Below, piece by piece: positions 24,997-33,052 of a DNA stretch of 55,228 nucleotides (position 1 is its first letter; each line of letters begins with the position of its first letter). Location: assembly GCA_034434915.1 (NCBI GenBank), contig DAOTYE010000028.1, positions 1 to 55,228 of the forward strand. The letters run 5' to 3'. This DNA is from DAOTYE01 sp034434915 (GTDB lineage Bacteria > Chloroflexota > Dehalococcoidia > Dehalococcoidales > RBG-16-60-22). Under the pieces are notes generated by a model. It did no database searches. It was not told where the DNA came from and worked only from the letters and a program-made list of their open reading frames with translations. The position numbers and the translations under genes were made by a program.

Positions 24997-26582
24997 TTTT
25001 CCTCCACGTCAATAATCTGCGCGCCAATCCTGAGCGCTTCTTCCACAAGGTGGTTGTCCTCAGGTTCATAGACGCACCGCACGTGACAGGTGCGCTTCAG
25101 GTAACAGCTGATAATCTTCTCCGCAATCTGCTGGTTCTCCGGCTTCTCCATATTTTCCTTGTGAAGCGGATATTTAAATGACAGCACCAGCACGTTTTCC
25201 TCCAGCGTCTTGGGGCGGGCGCTGCGGAGGAGGGCGGCGGCGGGGGTACGGCTCATCTCCGGCGGGGCTTCTCTAAGGCACTGTCGCCAGTTCTGCTGGA
25301 GGTGCGCCAGGTCTGAGCCGGATATGGCAGGCGCGGGCGCCTCTTTTGCCTCAGGTTTCTTCTCAACTGGCGGCTTTACTATTGGTGCCTCAGTCTTGGT
25401 TGCCGAGGCTTTGACCTGAGGCTGAGCGATAGCCGGAGCTACCGGAGTTGTCTTTGCTTGCGGTCGCGGCTCCGGCGCGTCCCTGACAGCAGGTTTCTCT
25501 TCTGTAGCAAAGAGTGTGGCATCAATAAAAGCCAGCTCCAGCGGCAGTGTGGAGTAATTATCCAGGCTGAGCTCCATTTGAGCAAAGAGCTTGATAGCTT
25601 TCAGAATAGCCGGCAAAGAGATTTTCGCCGCCAGTAATTTGAGCTCATTTAAATCTTCTGCGGTGAGGTCAAAGGCTTCCTGCGAGCCGGTTTTAATCAG
25701 GAGTAGCCACCGCAGGTAGTCAATCAGCTCCCGGCTGAACTGGCGCAGGTCAAGTCCATCACTGTTGACGCTGTTAATCGTGCTCACGCCGGCGGACACA
25801 TCGCGGTTGATGAGGTGCTTGACCAGCTCCTTCACTCTGCTGTCTCCGGTGATGCCCAGGATATGCTGGACCTGCGCGAGCTTGATTTCCATTCCGTAGT
25901 AGGTAACCATTTGCTCCAGCAGGTTCTCCGCATCGCGCAGACTGCCAGTGGAAGCCCTGGCGATGAGCTTGAGCGCCTCCGTCTCAATGGAGATGCCCTC
26001 CGTCTGACAAACTTGTGTTAGCCGTTTCACAATGTCTGCCTGAGAGATACGCCTGAAGTCAAAGCGCTGACAGCGGGACATGATGGTGGGCAGGACTTTA
26101 TGTACCTCAGTCGTGGCGAGGACAAAGATGGCATGGGGAGGTGGCTCTTCAAGGGTCTTAAGCAGGGCATTGGAAGCCTCTTTGGTGAGCATGTGAACTT
26201 CATCTATGATATAGACTTTGCGGCGTGCCTGAGCGGGGGCATAGTTCACTTTTTCGCGGAGGTCACGGATTTCATCTATGCCGCGGTTGCTCGCCGCGTC
26301 CACTTCAATGACATCAAAGGCTCTGCCCTCAGTGATTGCCAGGCACATGGCACAGGTATTGCATGGCTCACCTTTGCCCTGATTGGTCAGGCAGTTAACC
26401 GCCTTTGCCAGAATGCGCCCGGTGCTCGTTTTGCCGGTGCCGCGCGGTCCGCAGAAGAGATAGGCGTGGGAAATGCGTCCGGCGCTCAGAGCATTGCGCA
26501 GGGTCTGCGTTACCTGTTCCTGCCCGATGACATCTGCCAGAAGCTGGGGGCGCCACTTGCGATAAAAGACCTGAGAGGACAT
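24993..26582 (-). CDS. dnaX: DNA polymerase III subunit gamma/tau
   Basis: This is the clamp-loader ATPase. Walker A GPRGTGKT is at residues 45-52, a zinc module has Cys at 64, 74, 77 and 80, and the Walker B DEVH is in VYIIDEVHML. Sensor 1 is FVLATTEVHK. After the AAA+ and collar regions there is a Pro/Ala/Lys linker (~375-420) and a tau-like C-terminal domain, 529 residues in all. I saw no obvious slippery heptamer for a gamma form. The promoter is so close that the mRNA may start at the ATG. Confidence 0.96.
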   Translation of the reverse strand: MSSQVFYRKWRPQLLADVIGQEQVTQTLRNALSAGRISHAYLFCGPRGTGKTSTGRILAKAVNCLTNQGKGEPCNTCAMCLAITEGRAFDVIEVDAASNRGIDEIRDLREKVNYAPAQARRKVYIIDEVHMLTKEASNALLKTLEEPPPHAIFVLATTEVHKVLPTIMSRCQRFDFRRISQADIVKRLTQVCQTEGISIETEALKLIARASTGSLRDAENLLEQMVTYYGMEIKLAQVQHILGITGDSRVKELVKHLINRDVSAGVSTINSVNSDGLDLRQFSRELIDYLRWLLLIKTGSQEAFDLTAEDLNELKLLAAKISLPAILKAIKLFAQMELSLDNYSTLPLELAFIDATLFATEEKPAVRDAPEPRPQAKTTPVAPAIAQPQVKASATKTEAPIVKPPVEKKPEAKEAPAPAISGSDLAHLQQNWRQCLREAPPEMSRTPAAALLRSARPKTLEENVLVLSFKYPLHKENMEKPENQQIAEKIISCYLKRTCHVRCVYEPEDNHLVEEALRIGAQIIDVEEK

Positions 26583-26590
26583 CTCAATAG

Positions 26591-26620
26591 ATTATAGCGT
26601 ATATGGCTGGTCAGTGTTAA
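26591..26620 (-). promoter_or_regulatory. dnaX promoter, apparently leaderless
   Basis: On the minus strand TTAACA, 18 bp, perfect TATAAT. The start codon comes only 8 bp after the -10, so transcription should begin within one or two bases of the ATG. No Shine-Dalgarno is present. Confidence 0.65.
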
Positions 26621-26654
26621 GCGTTTTTAAGTCTGGAGGGAAATTTTTCTACCA

Positions 26655-26688
26655 TAAAAATCCCCCTCTCCGCAGGCGAAGAGGGGGA
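26655..26688 (-). terminator. intrinsic terminator after tubulin-like gene 1
   Basis: A 9-bp stem TCCCCCTCT/AGAGGGGGA with a 10-nt loop is followed on the minus strand by TTTTTATGG. It separates the tubulin-like gene from the dnaX promoter. Confidence 0.85.
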
Positions 26689-26714
26689 CATCATGTTCTT
26701 AGCTGATGCGTTTC

Positions 26715-27890
26715 TTAGAGCAGGGAGGGTATGTCTCTGCCCACATCCTGGACGGCTTTGAGCTTGCTTTCCGTTTCATCCTGACGCCTCTTGAATTCAG
26801 GGATAAGGGCGGTGGACTTCAGGTAGTAGTCTCTCACTTTCTCCACATCGCTGAGCTCAGACAGGAGGACAGTCACATCAAGAGCACCCCGTTCTCTGGG
26901 GTAATCACCATTCCTGATGATAGCCTCCGGGGCGATATCTCTCATGTAATCACCCAGAGCCTTTGCCAGGTCCATGTTCATCTCTTTTGCTGGTGCGGAG
27001 AGGAGGTATAGGGCACGCCGGGCATCAATTGGATTGCACTTCAGAGAAAGCTCGCTGATGGCTTCATCCATTGCCTGGATACCCTTCATCGTCTCGCCGC
27101 GTTTCTCCTGGAAATCCTGTGCTCTGAGCCTGGGCAGTTTGAAAAGGGACGTCTCTGACCTGCCCCAGCCAATCACTGTCCAGCCCACTACTGTCTGGAT
27201 GATATCGCCGGCATCAAGGACCTTGGAAGCCACGTACTTGGGTTTTTTCTCTTCACCGGCGCAGAGCAGATTGTAGAATGGCTCCACAATCATATTGTTA
27301 ATCTTGGCGAGGTTGTTTCTGATTGAAGCATCCTTGCGCACGTAGCGCTGGTTATCAATGAGAAAGACCGCGTCAGCCACAGAGTAGATAGACTTGAGAC
27401 AGGTCGCCACATTGTAAATGGTCCTGTCCTCCGTGCTTTCCTCATGCTCAAATGGCAAGACAATGCAGGCATAGACCGGTTTATCTATGTAGCGCTCTTT
27501 GATGTGCTGGGTCATGACGGAAATTGACCCGGAACCGGTGCCGCCCGCGGCACTGGCAATGAACATGAAGGCGTCAGTTTCAAAGAAGTGCTTGGTGGTG
27601 CGGATGGCATCAATTACTTTATCTGCATCTTCTTTGGCAATCTCTGCCGCCAGTTCATTGACCTTGCCTACGCCGTGTCCGCCAGTCTTACGGCTACCAA
27701 TGAGAATGCGGTGCTTATAGCTTTTAGGAATGTGCACCAGACCGCTGAGGTCAGCGGCATCGGTATTGACGGCAAAAGCGCCGGTGATAATCTCAATCTT
27801 ACGCTGACTGCGAGCTTTATGGTTAAGAGCGGCAAATTCATCGGCAATCCTGCCGCCGCATTGCCCGAAGCCTACCACTAATAGTTTCAT
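26715..27890 (-). CDS. tubulin-superfamily GTPase (FtsZ/CetZ-like) 1
   Basis: This 391-residue protein has the tubulin/FtsZ GTPase fold: GFGQCGGRIADEF (7-19), the G-box GGTGSGS (116-122), a T6-like ADAVFLIDN (172-180), and DAGD (226-229) at the position of the FtsZ T7 catalytic NxDxxD. The second domain (CNPIDARRALYLLSAP) matches the FtsZ C-terminal domain pattern. It ends in DIPSLL, like the FtsZ C-terminal peptide (DIPAFL type). A close paralog of identical length lies at 30765-31940. Good ribosome site (GAGGTG) and own promoter. Polymerisation is inferred, not shown; it is not canonical FtsZ. Confidence 0.88.
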   Translation of the reverse strand: MKLLVVGFGQCGGRIADEFAALNHKARSQRKIEIITGAFAVNTDAADLSGLVHIPKSYKHRILIGSRKTGGHGVGKVNELAAEIAKEDADKVIDAIRTTKHFFETDAFMFIASAAGGTGSGSISVMTQHIKERYIDKPVYACIVLPFEHEESTEDRTIYNVATCLKSIYSVADAVFLIDNQRYVRKDASIRNNLAKINNMIVEPFYNLLCAGEEKKPKYVASKVLDAGDIIQTVVGWTVIGWGRSETSLFKLPRLRAQDFQEKRGETMKGIQAMDEAISELSLKCNPIDARRALYLLSAPAKEMNMDLAKALGDYMRDIAPEAIIRNGDYPRERGALDVTVLLSELSDVEKVRDYYLKSTALIPEFKRRQDETESKLKAVQDVGRDIPSLL

Positions 27891-27921
27891 CTTTCACCTC
27901 GCCATAATCGCTGTTGGTGCT

Positions 27922-27951
27922 ATTTTAAGCATAACTCGGCGTGTATGTCAA
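27922..27951 (-). promoter_or_regulatory. promoter of tubulin-like gene 1
   Basis: Perfect TTGACA, 18 bp, TAAAAT on the minus strand, giving a leader of about 25 nt containing GCGAGGTGAAAG. It is back-to-back with the promoter at 27977-28005, so the tubulin-like and coiled-coil genes diverge from one control region. Confidence 0.7.
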
Positions 27952-27976
27952 TTGGCTATATAGTCAAAAAGGATTA

Positions 27977-28005
27977 TTGAAAATCATCTCGCCCTGTATT
28001 AGAAT
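27977..28005 (+). promoter_or_regulatory. promoter of the 25-residue-repeat coiled-coil gene
   Basis: TTGAAA, 17 bp, TAGAAT, with AAAGGTG at 28014-28020 and ATG at 28028. The predicted start of transcription (~28012) supports ATG 28028 over the longer open frame from 27941. Confidence 0.7.
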
Positions 28006-28027
28006 GAAACCACAAAGGTGCGGAATC

Positions 28028-30112
28028 ATGAGTCAGGATAGAAAAGCAGAACTTTTGGGTGAGTCCGAAAGTAACATCGGGGCTTTTGAAAAGGCGGTAG
28101 CCAGAGCGGAGAAGCTGAGCCGCGCCGCACGGGAAGCTGCCGAGGCATCAATCAGGACCTCCAAGGAAGCCCTGGCTCGTGCTGAGGCCATCAGCAGAGA
28201 GGCAAAAGAGGCGGCAGAGGCGGCAAGAGAAGCATCTCAGGAGGCGATTGCACGGGCGGAAGCTGTCAGCAAAGAGGCTAAAGAAGCCGCGGAAAGTTCC
28301 ATTAAAGCCGCCCAGGAAGCTATCCGCATTGCAGAGGAGGCAGCCAGAGCCCCCACTTACAGCACCAGAGAAATCGCCAGAGAGTTCCAGGAAGCCATTG
28401 CCAGAACCGAGGCTATCAGCAAGGAAGCCAAAGAAGCGGCAGAGGCATCTCTGATTGCATCCCGAGAAGGTCTTGAGCGCGTCAATAAAATGAGCGCTGA
28501 CACCAAGGCAATTGCTCAAACCTCAATGCAGGCATCTCAAGAGGCGGTTGCACGGGCGGAAGCTGTCAGCAAAGAGGCTAAAGAAGCTACCGAGATGGCA
28601 ATCAAAACCGCCAGAGATTCAGCAAACCGCGCTGACCGGATAAATAAAGAAACTAAAGAAACTGTGGACTCAATGGTACGCGCCGTGCAGGAAACCATAA
28701 GCAAAACAGAGAGAGCCAGCAAGCTGATAAAAGATATAGCGGATAATGCTATCAAGATGGCGCAGGAATCTGCCGCCAAAGTGGACAGTGTCAGCAGACA
28801 CGCTTCTGAGACCGCTCAGACCGCAAAACAGCTGGCGCTGGAAGCGGTCAATAAAGTGAATCAATTGATGAGAGAAATGAAAGAGGCGGTAGCGGTTTCC
28901 AATACTACCTACCGTGCGGCGCTCACTGAGGCTGAAGCCATGAGCAGAGAAGCCAGGACGCTGGCTGATGCGTCCGCAAGGACGGCACGTGAAGCGGCGG
29001 AATCCGCCGGACAGACTGCTAAAGGGGCGATAGCACAGATAGAAGCATCAAACCAGGAAGTGAAAAGCCTGATTGAAGAGCTGACTACTATCATGAAAGA
29101 CAGCGTGAACCGCGCCGAGATGCTCAGCCAGGAAGCAAAAGGCACGGCGGCGATTGCTTCAAGAACTGCGCAGGAAGCCATGGAGCGGGCGGAGGCTGTC
29201 AGCAAAGAGGCAAAAGCAGCGGCAGAAGCCGCCGTAAAATCAGCTAAAGAGGCAATAGAAGCGGCAATTAAAAGTGCGCAGGAAGGAATTGAAGCGTCAG
29301 TAAAAGCGTCTGAAGAAGCGGCGGCGCGTGCTGAGATATTGAGCCGGGAAATACGGGAAAAAGCAGACGCCACTCTCATCGCGGTGCAAAAGGCAATCGC
29401 AAATGCCACGAAGACAGCAGAAGAAGCCACTCAAGCTATGGCTAAAGCCTCACAGGAAGCGCTCTCTCTTGCTGAGGACATAAGCATAAAGAGCAAAGAA
29501 ACAGCCGAAACTTCCATTGCGGCAGTGCGTGAAGCGGCAAAGCTAGCAACAAGGTCAGCGAAAGAATCAGCAGAAGCATCCACCCGTGCCTATGAAGATG
29601 CTATTAGCCGCGTGGAAGCCATTGCTAAAGCCGCTAAAGATGCGGCAGAAGGCGCCGCAAAAGCTGCTAGGGAATCAGCACAGTCCGCCATTGCTGAGGC
29701 GTTAGAAGCCATTGAGTCATCAAACAGAGTGGCAAAAGCGGCCGCAGAAGCTGCTATCAAAGCATTTGAAGAGGCAATTAACCGCGCTGAGGCAACCGGG
29801 AGAATCGCCCGGGAATCTGCAGAAGCATCACTCCGCGCCTTTGAACAGGCGATAGGCAGAGCAGGAAGCACTGTCAAACCTCCGGAGAGGAGCTATGAAC
29901 CAGAAGAATCTGCGTCTGCTGTCTCTCCTCTGGATGAAGAGCTTAGCAAAAGAGATATGCCCGCTCAGAAGGAAAAAGGGAGACCTTCAGCAGAATCTAG
30001 GGATAAAAGTGCTCTTGAAGCCCGTCTGGACTTCCTGGCGCGGATGTATGAAAAAAAGAAGGCGGAACAGGCTAAGGAAGAAATAGAGGATACTGAAGAG
30101 GCAGAAGAATAA
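28028..30112 (+). CDS. long coiled-coil protein with 25-residue (hendecad-type) repeats
   Basis: A 694-residue, Ala/Glu/Lys-rich protein with no Cys, signal peptide or membrane segment. Residues 26-610 are repeats with the idealised unit RAEAVSKEAKEAAEASIKAAQ+EAIA. The first 12 units (26-325) are each exactly 25 residues; later units are 36, 25, 22 or 11. This spacing (7+7+11) predicts a nearly straight, long amphipathic helix or coiled coil. Residues 611-694 are a Pro/Ser/Glu linker and a final charged helix (LDFLARMYEKKKAEQAK). It diverges from tubulin-like gene 1 and is followed by a second coiled-coil gene. A filament, crosslinker or membrane-surface scaffold for the tubulins is plausible but unproven. 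Confidence 0.82.
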   Translation: MSQDRKAELLGESESNIGAFEKAVARAEKLSRAAREAAEASIRTSKEALARAEAISREAKEAAEAAREASQEAIARAEAVSKEAKEAAESSIKAAQEAIRIAEEAARAPTYSTREIAREFQEAIARTEAISKEAKEAAEASLIASREGLERVNKMSADTKAIAQTSMQASQEAVARAEAVSKEAKEATEMAIKTARDSANRADRINKETKETVDSMVRAVQETISKTERASKLIKDIADNAIKMAQESAAKVDSVSRHASETAQTAKQLALEAVNKVNQLMREMKEAVAVSNTTYRAALTEAEAMSREARTLADASARTAREAAESAGQTAKGAIAQIEASNQEVKSLIEELTTIMKDSVNRAEMLSQEAKGTAAIASRTAQEAMERAEAVSKEAKAAAEAAVKSAKEAIEAAIKSAQEGIEASVKASEEAAARAEILSREIREKADATLIAVQKAIANATKTAEEATQAMAKASQEALSLAEDISIKSKETAETSIAAVREAAKLATRSAKESAEASTRAYEDAISRVEAIAKAAKDAAEGAAKAARESAQSAIAEALEAIESSNRVAKAAAEAAIKAFEEAINRAEATGRIARESAEASLRAFEQAIGRAGSTVKPPERSYEPEESASAVSPLDEELSKRDMPAQKEKGRPSAESRDKSALEARLDFLARMYEKKKAEQAKEEIEDTEEAEE
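28103..29857 (+). repeat. 75-bp coding repeats (25 codons)
   Basis: The DNA under residues 26-610 is a degenerate array of 75-bp units with 33-, 66- and 108-bp variants. Two segments exactly 300 bp apart (starting 28251 and 28551) are identical over more than 35 bp, sharing CACGGGCGGAAGCTGTCAGC, and a near copy recurs near 29185. This points to duplication or conversion in steps of whole units. Confidence 0.75.
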
Positions 30113-30162
30113 TTTAATTACTAGCGTGCAAAAAATAATAACTATAAAGTAGGAGGTTTTTA

Positions 30163-30687
30163 ATGGCAAGCCCACGCGAACGAGCCAAAAAAATTACCGA
30201 AGGTGCCGAAGAGGCAGTGAGGAAAATGGAGGCAATCAAGGAACAGACCGCGGAGAGTGAAGAGGGAGAGGTTGAAGAGCAAGCGGTCAAACCATTAGAT
30301 GAAGTCATGGGGCAGGCAGAGCAAGCCTACATGGCTTACATGGAAGCCCAGCGGCAGGTAGCTAATGCTTATCATGAGAATGAAAAGCTCATTGCCAGGG
30401 CTTACCGGCGTGCCGAAGAGACTGCCAATGCCGGCGCTGACTCAGCCATAAAGCAGGCGTTGAAAGAGAGAGACGAGAAAATCGCCAGGGCGCTGAAAGA
30501 GCGCGATGAAGCCATAGCTCGTGCTGAAGAAGCATTCCGCCGTGTGAAAGAAGAGGCAGAAAAAGCCTGCGAGGCTGCAGTTGAGAGCGCCAGAAAGAAG
30601 CGGGAAGACGCGCTCAAACAGGCGTGGCAAATCAGAGAGGAGACTCTGGAGCAAGCCTGGAGCATTTACTCTAAGCTGTCAAGGTAG
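30163..30687 (+). CDS. short coiled-coil protein with 11-residue repeats
   Basis: A 174-residue, highly charged helical protein. Residues ~1-50 are acidic and probably loose; the rest is one long helix containing direct 11-residue repeats (ALKERDEKIAR then ALKERDEAIAR) and a closing amphipathic segment (ALKQAWQIREETLEQAWSIY). The ribosome site AGGAGG lies 8 nt before ATG. It follows the 694-residue coiled-coil gene by 50 bp on the same strand and converges with tubulin-like gene 2. Sharing hendecad periodicity with its neighbour suggests a common structure. No known family is recognised. Confidence 0.75.
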   Translation: MASPRERAKKITEGAEEAVRKMEAIKEQTAESEEGEVEEQAVKPLDEVMGQAEQAYMAYMEAQRQVANAYHENEKLIARAYRRAEETANAGADSAIKQALKERDEKIARALKERDEAIARAEEAFRRVKEEAEKACEAAVESARKKREDALKQAWQIREETLEQAWSIYSKLSR

Positions 30688-30764
30688 CAGAATATCGTAC
30701 GCCGCTTAAGTGCTGTGCAGGGCGCTAAACAGGCCATTTGGCATGGCAGATGATTTCGCGTGGG

Positions 30765-31940
30765 CTAGAGGAGCGAGGGTATATCCTTTAAGGTGACCTC
30801 AATGTCCCGGTATTTACTTTCGGCGCCTTCCTGTCTCCGCTTAAGTGCCAGGATAAGGCTCAGCGCACGGCTGAAATAATTCCTAATTTTTTCCACATCG
30901 CTCAGCTCAGAAAGGATGACGGTAACATCCAGCGCTCCTTTTTCTCTCGGGTAGTCACCACTTCTGATGATAGCTTCTGGCGCCAGGCTTTTCAGATACA
31001 TGCCCAGCTCTTTGATGAGCTCCACATTCATTTCCTTCGGTGGCGCAGAGACCAAGTAAAGAGCTCTTTTGCAGTCCACCGGGTTACAGCGCAGAGAAAG
31101 TCCGCTGATAGCTTCATCCATTGCCTGGGTGCCTTTCTGAGCTTCCGTGGCTTTATTCCTGAAGTCATGCCCTCTGCCAATGAGTTTCTTGACTAAGGAA
31201 ATCTGGGACCTGCCGTGTCCGATGGTCGTCCACCCGGTTACCGTCTGAATGATATCTCCAGCGTCAAGAATCTTAGCGCCGATATACTTTGATTTCTTCT
31301 CTTCCCCGGCGCATAGGAGGTCATAAAACGGCTCAACAATGAGGCTATTGATTCGGCTCAGGTTACTGCGCAATGGCGCGTCTTTACTGATATAGCGCTG
31401 GTTATCCACGAGAAACACGGCGTCAGCCACCAGATAGCAAGATTTAAGACAGGTGGCGACGTTATAAATGGTCCGTTCCTCCGTGCTTTCCTCATGCTCA
31501 AATGGCAGAACGATAAGGTTATAGACTGGTTTGTCAATATAGCGTTCCTTTATCCGCTGTGTCATCACAGACACTGAACCGGAACCTGTTCCTCCCGCCG
31601 CTCCAGCAATGAGAAGGAAAGCATCTGCTTCCGTGAAACGCTTGCTGTTGCGTATCGTCTCAATGACCTTGTCTGAGTCTTCCCGCGCAATTTCCGCCGC
31701 GAGCTCGTTGATTTTGCCCACGCCATGACCACCAGTCTTGCGCCCGCCAATGAGGATACGATGCTGATAGTCCGGCTTGATGCGGGAAAGACCGCTGAGG
31801 TCCGCCACATCAGTGTTGACGGCAAAAACGCCGGTAACAATGTCAATGCCGCGCTTAATATGCGCTTTCCAGTTCAACCGCGCAAACTCATCAGCGATTC
31901 TGCCGCCACACTGTCCAAAACCGATTACGATTAACTTCAT
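30765..31940 (-). CDS. tubulin-superfamily GTPase (FtsZ/CetZ-like) 2
   Basis: A 391-residue paralog of the protein at 26715-27890. By eye about 26 of the first 100 residues differ. All key motifs are kept: GFGQCGGRIADEF, GGTGSGS, ADAVFLVDN, LDAGD in the T7 position, CNPVDCKRALYLVSAP and the terminal DIPSLL. The middle segment (KKLIGRGHDFRNKATEAQKG) and the region before the tail differ most. It lies 33 bp after gap on the same strand, with an AAGGAG about 30 nt upstream but only AAGATAAG near the start, so it is probably read from the gap transcript. Two paralogs of equal length suggest co-polymerisation or a division of roles. Confidence 0.88.
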   Translation of the reverse strand: MKLIVIGFGQCGGRIADEFARLNWKAHIKRGIDIVTGVFAVNTDVADLSGLSRIKPDYQHRILIGGRKTGGHGVGKINELAAEIAREDSDKVIETIRNSKRFTEADAFLLIAGAAGGTGSGSVSVMTQRIKERYIDKPVYNLIVLPFEHEESTEERTIYNVATCLKSCYLVADAVFLVDNQRYISKDAPLRSNLSRINSLIVEPFYDLLCAGEEKKSKYIGAKILDAGDIIQTVTGWTTIGHGRSQISLVKKLIGRGHDFRNKATEAQKGTQAMDEAISGLSLRCNPVDCKRALYLVSAPPKEMNVELIKELGMYLKSLAPEAIIRSGDYPREKGALDVTVILSELSDVEKIRNYFSRALSLILALKRRQEGAESKYRDIEVTLKDIPSLL

Positions 31941-31973
31941 ATCTTATCTTATTTGCTGTAAAAAGGCTTCTCC

Positions 31974-32987
31974 TTAGAGTCCTTTTGCGGCGATGAAAGC
32001 CGCAAGGTCAGCTACCCGGCAGCTATAGCCCCACTCATTATCATACCAGGCAATGACCTTCACCATAGTGCCGTCTATGACCATGGTGCTGAGGGCATCA
32101 ACGATAGCGCTATGGGAATTGCCCCGGAAATCAGAGCTGACCAGAGGTTCTGTGCAATACTCAACGATGCCGGCGAGCGGTCCGCTGGCGGCAGACTTAA
32201 ATGCCTGGTTCACTTCTTCCACCGTCACATTCCTGCTGACATCAGCCACGAAATCAACGACTGACACAGTGATTACCGGCACGCGGAAGGCAATGCCATG
32301 GAGCTTACCCTTAAGCTCAGGGATGACTTGGCTGACCGCCGTCGCCGCGCCGGTAGTGGTGGGAATGATATTGGCTGCCGCCGCCCTGGCGCGCCGCAGG
32401 TCCTTATGAAAAAGGTCCTGTATTCTCTGGTCATTGGTATAGGCATGGATGGTGGTCATCAGCCCCCGTTTCAGCCCAAAGTTCTGATGAAGCACTTTGA
32501 CCAGTGGCGCAATGCCGTTGGTGGTGCAGGAGGCATTGGAAACCACCCTGTGCCTGGCAGGGTCATACTTGTTCTCATTCACGCCAAGCACGATGGTGAT
32601 ATCTTCATTCTTTGCCGGAGCGGAGATAATCACTTTCTTCGCTCCCCCCTTAAGATGGGCAGAAGCTTTGGTAGCATCGGTAAAGAGACCGGTGGACTCA
32701 ATGACGATGTCAATACCATGGTCTTGCCACGGAATATTCCCCGGGTCCCGCTCAGCAAAGCTCTTTATCTTCTTTCCATCAACGGTGAGAACTCCTTCTC
32801 CTGCCTCAACTGTGCCGGGATAAGCGCCGTAGGTGCTGTCCCATTTCAATAGGTGGGCGTTTGTGGCGGTATCAGTGAGGTCGTTGATTGCCGCCACCTC
32901 AAGCTTGCCCTTGTGATACTGGTTTATTGTCCGGAAGGTTAACCTTCCGATGCGTCCAAACCCATTTATGCCTATCCTGGTGACCAT
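31974..32987 (-). CDS. gap: glyceraldehyde-3-phosphate dehydrogenase
   Basis: This is the glycolytic and gluconeogenic NAD(P)-dependent enzyme. It has the N-terminal Rossmann motif GINGFGRIGR and the catalytic Cys in SNASCTTNGIAPL. The usual second Cys or other residue after CTTN is Gly here. The length of 337 residues is normal. It has its own extended -10 promoter and is followed by tubulin-like gene 2 without a terminator. Confidence 0.96.
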   Translation of the reverse strand: MVTRIGINGFGRIGRLTFRTINQYHKGKLEVAAINDLTDTATNAHLLKWDSTYGAYPGTVEAGEGVLTVDGKKIKSFAERDPGNIPWQDHGIDIVIESTGLFTDATKASAHLKGGAKKVIISAPAKNEDITIVLGVNENKYDPARHRVVSNASCTTNGIAPLVKVLHQNFGLKRGLMTTIHAYTNDQRIQDLFHKDLRRARAAAANIIPTTTGAATAVSQVIPELKGKLHGIAFRVPVITVSVVDFVADVSRNVTVEEVNQAFKSAASGPLAGIVEYCTEPLVSSDFRGNSHSAIVDALSTMVIDGTMVKVIAWYDNEWGYSCRVADLAAFIAAKGL

Positions 32988-33010
32988 GGCTATCTCCTTG
33001 TTTTTCTCAT

Positions 33011-33019
33011 ATTATAACA
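33011..33019 (-). promoter_or_regulatory. extended -10 promoter of gap
   Basis: TG-T-TATAAT on the minus strand lies 24 bp before the gap ATG, with AAGGAG close to the start codon. There is no good -35, as is common for extended -10 promoters. No terminator separates eno from gap. Confidence 0.55.
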
Positions 33020-33052
33020 ATGTTTGCATTCAATAGATAGTGAGACATCATT

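Noticed and set aside
24993..26582. Programmed frameshift producing a gamma form of dnaX
   Set aside because: No clear slippery heptamer with a following hairpin was seen.
27941..28027. Longer N-terminus of the coiled-coil protein
   Set aside because: These codons cover the promoter and ribosome site; ATG 28028 fits the signals.
28103..29857. CRISPR-like or tandem DNA repeats
   Set aside because: Repeats are in-frame coding units without unique spacers between identical repeats.
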